This document shows positions 58,600-64,000 of a stretch of 64,000 bases of DNA, piece by piece (the stretch's first letter is position 1; every line of letters starts with the position of its first letter). Position numbers and translations under genes: made by a program. This stretch comes from Holacanthus passer. Taxonomy: Eukaryota; Chordata; Actinopteri; Pomacanthidae. The DNA is taken from the NCBI GenBank assembly GCA_025331565.1, contig JAFREQ010000042.1, forward strand, positions 1,207,501 to 1,271,500. The letters are read 5' to 3'. The notes below the pieces were generated by a model. It was not told the DNA's origin and ran no database searches. It saw only the letters and a program-made list of their open reading frames with translations.

Positions 58600-60236
58600 G
58601 TTTTGGCACAAAATGGAAACAAGAGATTTTTTTTCTATCTATGTTTCTTTCATATTATATTCTATGATTAGAATGAGGAAGATGATTTATCCCCCATGTG
58701 CTGAATCTGACCTACAGCCATGGATCCAATTATCTTAGACAAGATGCCTTTTGAAAGTAGCGATGCTCCAATCCCACAGGAAACGACCAGAACACGTTCT
58801 CATTACTCTTTATAAATAGTGTGAGTTGTTGAAAAAGGGTAAGTCTGATCTTGAAGAGCAGTTCATGTGGAGCTGGAGCTGTTGTCTCCAGATACAGTCA
58901 GACAGGCTGCGTCTTCAGGTTGACATGTAGTGATTGCTGGTGGCCTGCGATGCAACAAGCTCATGAGAGAATTTATTTATTTATGTCTAAATGAAATCAA
59001 GGCTTCACAGGATTATAGTTTAAAATGTCTTATATACGTCCACAGAGGAAGTCAGCAGGTCAGATGTTGCTTTTTGCCACACAGCTTCTTAACAAGTTAA
59101 AGATAGATAGTGACGTCCTCTCCTGGTTCTGTGATCATTCAGAGAGAAAAAAAATGGAGGAGAGAATTGGTCCAGAATATAAGTGAATGGAACACCCGCT
59201 GAGTTTGGAGGATTTATTTTGGAGTAAAACAAGATGTAATGAATTTAAGGAAAACTATTGTTGTCGTTCTGACAATGGGTCATAATAACTTTCTTAATAA
59301 CTTTGCTTAATAACTGTTAACTCTGCTTATACGGATTCAGCAAATACGACAGTAAAAAAATGTTGGGCTGAGCAGAAAATGGAGATAATAGATAATCACC
59401 TATAGTCAGAACAGCCACAATTAACATGCATCAAAACAGCGGAGAGGAGTGAGGGGAGGGGTTTCAGATACTCTTTGATGATTTGGGCCTTTTCTGCACG
59501 ATCAGTTATTGATATCAGCCACTAAAAGCTTGATTGGAGCATCTCTATTTGAAAGGCCAAGAAATAGTTCGTGTAGCTTTAAAGAAAAAAAAAAATTTTT
59601 TTCTTCAAAAATAACAATCTTTATTTTCTTTAAATTATGATCTATCATAATCAACATTTTATCTACTGAATATAAAACAGGGCCAAAAGGCAGCTGTACA
59701 ACCAGCACTGACCAAAGAGGATATATGCATGTAGATGAACTTACATACAAGATGTTATCATGTATTTTATGTTTGCAGAATAAACAACCAATAAATCAAA
59801 GTCTTCTGTATTATAATATTAAGAAGTACTGATAATAAATGCAAATCATCTCTGCTTACTTTACTGGCTTTAAGGGTCGACAAAGGGCGCTTCGGTCAGA
59901 GCAAGAGGCCTCCTTAAAAGTGATTAAGTAAACAAACTTATTACGGAAGACCTCCCGCAGCTCAACGCAACTTCAAATAAAAGTTTCCACTGGAGCGTGT
60001 GTGTGTTGACAAGAGAGCCAGAGAGATGAGTCCAAAGGAAGTGAGGAACTGGGACGGTCGTAGGATGGAGTCAGGAGACCATCAGCATATGTTTGCTGAT
60101 GGTCTCCTGACTCCAGCCCATTTCCATTATCCTTAGAATCGAAGACACTGACCATCGCTGGCTGCTGTCAGTGATGTTACCGATCAGGTAAACAGTGATC
60201 AGAAAACCTCACGTTTCACTGACACCTGTGATGAAG
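58600..60236. other. c16orf89-ttc30 intergenic region and ttc30 3' UTR
   Basis: AT-rich sequence between two convergent genes. A minus-strand AATAAA near 59620 is the best candidate ttc30 polyadenylation signal, giving a 3' UTR of about 610 nt. The perfect hairpin at 60066-60115 lies within that presumed UTR. No gene is recognised. Confidence 0.55.
60066..60115. repeat. perfect 22-bp inverted repeat with 6-nt loop
   Basis: The left arm 60066-60087 (tggagtcaggagacc...) and the right arm 60094-60115 (...ggtctcctgactcca) are exact reverse complements, separated by tatgtt. The stem would form in RNA of either strand. It is 122 bp past the ttc30 stop codon. Confidence 0.97.
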
Positions 60237-60914
60237 TCACTTGTTCCAGCCAATGACTTCGTAGAACAGTGCCTTGAGTAGTCGGGCCTCGTAGGTGACA
60301 GTGTTCTTTCCGATGTGGATGTGGATCTCCTCCAGAGGCTGCTCAATGATGGCTGGAACTTCCTTACCGTACACTGTAGTCGAGACAAAGGAAACAAGCA
60401 GAGTTTTTACTGTAGTGCAGGTTAGTACTGTAGGAAGTAAGCTAGTTAGCCGGAGATGCTCATGGTTGCTAAGCGATGACTGAATGGTCAATTCTGACGT
60501 GATCAGGGAATCACTGGGAGTCAGATTATTACATTCAAAAACAGGATGTTGACAAGAATTTTAAATCTGGTACGTGAAATCTGTTGTACCGGAATCAGTA
60601 CATGTGCATCTCATCTGTCGAAGTGCTCCGCTCAGATACGAAGGGATCCTGCAGTTGTGTTTCAAAGTGACACATTAACTGTTAAAATCCGTTAGAATGG
60701 AAACGCTGACACTGTAGAGCAGCGGTCCAGCATTTTTACAGGTGCGTGTGTGTATTTGTGTTTGTGTGTGTGACTGCTGCTCACCCTCGCAGTGCTCCAG
60801 GAACTGAATACACTCCTGTACTACAGCGTCCCTCAGCTTGACCATGTGTTTGGACATGTTCTCCAGCAGAGAGAGGAAACAGCGCTTGGCGTAGAACCAT
60901 GTGTCCGTCCCCAG

Positions 60915-60965
<51 letters not shown>

Positions 60966-63940
60966 CTTTAGTTTTCCTTTTAACATGATATAGTATTATA
61001 TAGTACATATAAAAATACAAGATGAAAAGTAGTGTTATAGCATTACACAATATATAGTACAGTACAGTGATGGCATAAAATATAGTATAATATATATAAA
61101 AATAAATAAATCAGGCCAACAGAGAGACTTTTACTTACATGCATTATGATGTTTTAAATGTAAGCAACATTTGTGTTAATGATACCAGATAGTAAAGGTC
61201 CTGCTCGTGTCTCTGTTTTTCTTACGAGCTGCAGTTACGGTTTGACTACAGAGACGTCTTCCTTCTCTCTGAGGGAATCAGAGTTTGGACATGGTGGTCA
61301 GGTTCTGAGAAGCTGGCGTGACTCTGTGGCTCGCCAGGCTTCACATTCCTCAACTCCTCTCTGCTTTCACTGGGGATGTGACTCTGAGTTGGTGATTGTT
61401 GTGAGGATGAGAGGGGAAACACTCAGGATGACGGCTTGTGTTCTCAGCTGGAGCTTAGTGGACTCAGCTGCAGCCACAGTCTGCTGTTGTGACTGGACCA
61501 GATCAAAGGTCTCAAAAAGAGCTGCTCAGCCTCGGAGGAGACCCTCAGCGAGAGAGTCCTGGGGGCTCAGGGTTATTTTTGCTTCAAAACTTGATACTTG
61601 TCTTTCAAGTTTGACATTTTAAAGAGAATGTGTTTGTGATCTCCTGACAATCACTGAAAACACATCCTGCTGCCCTCAGAAATTAAAAACCACTTTCCTT
61701 AAAAATATGTGTTGACTGTAATCTGCCATTTATAGGTGACATTGCTACAGACTTTCTGATAAAAGTCCAGAGAACAATTAAATGTCTGACCTTCTTGTTG
61801 TACGGCTCCAGGCTCTTGATGACACGAGAGATGCCAAAGTCGTAGTTCCCCTTGGCACAGTACAGCGTCCTGAAAGAAACACATGACTTCAGACAAAACA
61901 GTGATACTTCAATGACCAGGTAGCTCCAACAGGACTGATAATCCACTGGATTCATATTTCATGTCATTGTTTAGTGTGATTTAGATTCATTCTTGACCTT
62001 AGAAGAAGATATGTACAGTATGAACTAACAGTTTTATTAGCTAGTTTTTGAAGAGTTTATGACAATGTCCCACCTTCTTCCCTCAGTGGTCAGTTAATGA
62101 CAAGGCAAGTTCAGTTCACTGAAGAATGCTGTGGGATATGGGTGATATCTTCAGAAAAAGCTGGTAGTGAACCTTGAGTTACAGTATTTTATCACAGATT
62201 TGGATTGTTGGATCACTGATCATCACAACTGTCAGATTTCAAAGTTTCCTTGTATCTATCCAACCCTGGTGTTTTTTCACTTTCAGTTAAAACAACTGAA
62301 ATGTGTCAGTACATATGGGGACCAGAAGGGCCACTGAGGCCGAAGCAACAGTCACATTACTGGTTCTGCCCATGTCTTGATTGACAAACAATAAGCAATA
62401 AACCAGGATGAAATCCATCCATCCAATCCAAAAAAATGAGTTTAAATTTAACAATTCATAGGATAATTTCATAATGGATTTTGAACACATACATGTGAAT
62501 TATTTCTAAATTCATGAGGTTCCAGCACAGCAATGCAAAGGCAGGGCTCAGGCCCTGAGTCAGTTTTTCCAGCAGGATTAATGAAAGGCAGCAGCAGCTG
62601 GAACTCACCCGATGACCAGGTTGACGATGCAGAGGTGGAAGACCTTCTTGTCAGGGTCGTCATAGGAGATCTGCTCCTCCTCTTTCTCGATCTTCCTCAT
62701 CAACTCTTCAGCCTATTAGACCAGGACGACATGAAGAGGAAACAGAAGAGACAAGGCCAATTCATACTGTACAGTTGAGACAAAAGTGACCTTAAAACCA
62801 CAAAGTCAGAAGAATGATAATTAATCCTATAAGAGTTATGTCCATACAAACACACATAGAGACAACATTTACAAGCAAAACATGAAAGTTGACAAGTTTT
62901 CAAACCAAATTGTTTTGGTATTTGTTACATGACATTAATGATATAAGAGTGTGAGCTGGCCTGTACAGTACCTCTTCATTCTGGCTGGTCATGATGTAGG
63001 AGACACACAGATTGGCCAGAACCACAGCGCTCACATTCAGGATCTACAGAGGAACAACCAAACACATTCATTTATCATTTTGTTAAACTTCATTAAAGCG
63101 CTGGTGCCCTTTATTTTTATAACATTTTGCTCAACATTTTCTATTCTAGTATGTGTAGAAACCCTGTTAACAATGCCGCTCTGATACAATTGGTAATTTT
63201 CTACTATCTTGTGCCGTTCAGTTTGGAATGGTAACACTTCAGGGACCTCAGCCAAGTTTATCACAATGTCATTTTCTGAAACTGGAAAAAAGTCCAAATT
63301 CTCAGATGCCAGAAACGATATAAGGATCACTGCAAACCAACAACATCAGAATAAAAGACAAGAGCAGAAAATCACATGAAATAGATGTCATGCGCAGATG
63401 TGAAGACACTACAGAAGAATGAATACAGAGCTCCTTGGTCTCTATTTTTACCGAGGGTTTGCACTTGCATGGACACTCCTGAATGTTACACTGCTCCACC
63501 TGGACAGAAAGGCAAACTGTCAACGCTTAGTTCTGGCCTCACACTGTCAGCAGGGCTGATTAACAGCCCTGTATTTGGACTTTTATTTTAAAATTACAAT
63601 ACAATTAGTACAAGGGCCTGATGTCTAATATGCATTTTTTTCAATAAACCTAACAATAATATTCTAGGTCTCCTACACATTTATTTTCTTCATATTCTTC
63701 ATGAATGTGACCATCCATCCTGAAGCACTCACGTTATCATAGTGTTTCTTGACGATGGGCTCGTAGAAGCCGATGGCCTCTTTGTACTTGTTCTGCATGA
63801 AGAGCACGTGGGCTACGTTCAGCTTCCAGGTATCATCCTCATTACAGACCTCCACTGACTTGCGGAAAATCTTCTCCACCATCTGAAAGTTCTCTCGGTT
63901 CCAGTAGATCTTTGCCTGGGCCATCAGGACCACGATGTAC
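60237..63940 (-). CDS. ttc30a: TTC30/IFT70, C-terminal six exons (partial gene)
   Basis: IFT70 (TTC30) is a tetratricopeptide-repeat subunit of the intraflagellar transport B complex, needed to build cilia. Exons in the window: 63733-63940, 62972-63043, 62609-62712, 61791-61869, 60785-60914, 60237-60373. All phases agree and give the last 243 or so residues of a protein of about 660. Diagnostic stretches are VLMAQAKIYWNRENFQMVEK, YKEAIGFYEPIVKKHYDN, ILNVSAVVLANLCVSYIMTS, GTLYCAKGNYDFGISRVIKS and the end ALFYEVIGWNK. Human TTC30A and TTC30B are single-exon genes, while this copy is spliced. One residue (Glu of MQENKYK) is absent, reading MQNKYK. The exon 60785-60914 acceptor is preceded only by a (TG)n tract. 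The assignment to ttc30a rather than a second paralogue is by convention. Confidence 0.93.
60917..60962. repeat. (CA)23 microsatellite at a ttc30 acceptor
   Basis: A perfect (AC)23 tract. On the ttc30 strand it is (UG)n and ends exactly at the AG of the acceptor of exon 60785-60914, leaving no ordinary polypyrimidine tract. Confidence 0.97.
60963..61790 (-). other. ttc30a: ttc30 intron upstream of the penultimate exon
   Basis: Intronic sequence of about 830 bp. The open frame at 61173-61622 (plus) has no recognised domain and overlaps a somewhat GC-richer patch. It is not called a gene. Confidence 0.65.
61870..62608 (-). other. ttc30a: ttc30 intron
   Basis: A 739-bp intron of AT-rich sequence without recognised features. 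Confidence 0.75.
63044..63732 (-). other. ttc30a: ttc30 intron
   Basis: A 689-bp intron without recognised features. It starts with a good donor (AAC|GTGAGT) and ends at TGTAG. Confidence 0.8.
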
Positions 63941-64000
63941 CTGGGGTCAGACCGGGACAATCACAGGGAAGGATGGAGAGAGACATAATCAGGTGGAGCC
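63941..64000 (-). other. ttc30a: ttc30 intron at the right edge
   Basis: Sequence upstream of the acceptor of the first visible ttc30 exon (CCCCAG, AG at 63942-63941). The remaining exons lie beyond the window. Confidence 0.7.

Noticed and set aside
60066..60115. Calling the hairpin a miRNA gene
   Set aside because: The stem is only 22 bp with no flanking lower stem, and no expression evidence is available. It is kept as a structural finding only.
1..64000. tRNA, rRNA, or integrated viral genes
   Set aside because: No cloverleaf, rRNA core or viral polymerase/capsid-like reading frame was recognised by eye on either strand. A covariance-model or protein-profile search was not possible here.

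Overview
This is a stretch of vertebrate nuclear DNA, almost certainly from a teleost fish and probably a spiny-rayed (percomorph) one. The genes are split by GT-AG introns and intergenic DNA is AT-rich. There are many long (CA)n, (GA)n and (GATA)n microsatellites and several short interspersed repeats that recur across fish genomes. A fish-specific interferon-induced gene (gig2) is present, and the ttc30/ift70 gene has introns, whereas the mammalian copies are intronless. I see no prokaryotic operons, CRISPR arrays, phage or integrated viral genes.

Layout. (1) 1-3.7 kb, minus: first coding exon of xylt1 (xylosyltransferase, proteoglycan assembly); the gene continues off the left edge, and (GGA)n and (GATA)n repeats lie just upstream of its start. 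(2) 6.5-8.3 kb, minus: a two-exon gig2-like gene with a PARP-type fold, a TATA box and an ISRE. A stray second copy of its 3' end lies 1.4 kb away. (3) 11.0-13.9 kb, minus: a two-exon C2H2 zinc-finger gene with 11 fingers, ten of them forming a duplicated five-finger module. (4) 13.9-32.8 kb, minus: rab40c (Rab GTPase plus SOCS box), six coding exons with large introns. (5) 35.8-44.7 kb, minus: pigq (GPI-GlcNAc transferase subunit), 13 coding exons. (6) 45.9-48.9 kb, plus: eef2kmt (eEF2 lysine methyltransferase), 8 exons. (7) 49.5-54.0 kb, minus: alg1 (dolichol-linked mannosyltransferase), 13 exons, convergent with eef2kmt. (8) 54.7-58.4 kb, plus: the c16orf89 orthologue (UPF0764), 8 exons, divergent from alg1. 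(9) 60.2-63.9 kb and beyond, minus: the last six exons of ttc30/ift70 (IFT-B subunit).

The genes share no single pathway. alg1 and pigq both act at the ER in early glycan assembly (N-glycan and GPI anchor) and xylt1 starts glycosaminoglycan chains, but their clustering looks like conserved synteny: rab40c-pigq and eef2kmt-alg1-c16orf89 are two neighbour groups known from human 16p13.3, here joined directly. Exon borders were set by hand from splice consensus, unbroken reading phase and family similarity. All coding exons of rab40c, pigq, eef2kmt, alg1 and c16orf89 join in frame, giving about 279, 601, 327, 490 and 353 residues.

No undescribed multi-gene system was found. The points most worth a second look are small-scale: microsatellites directly against splice sites in three genes, a perfect 22-bp hairpin in the ttc30 3' region, a nearly palindromic two-strand polyadenylation signal between eef2kmt and alg1, a repeat tract at the xylt1 start, and the duplicated gig2 tail.
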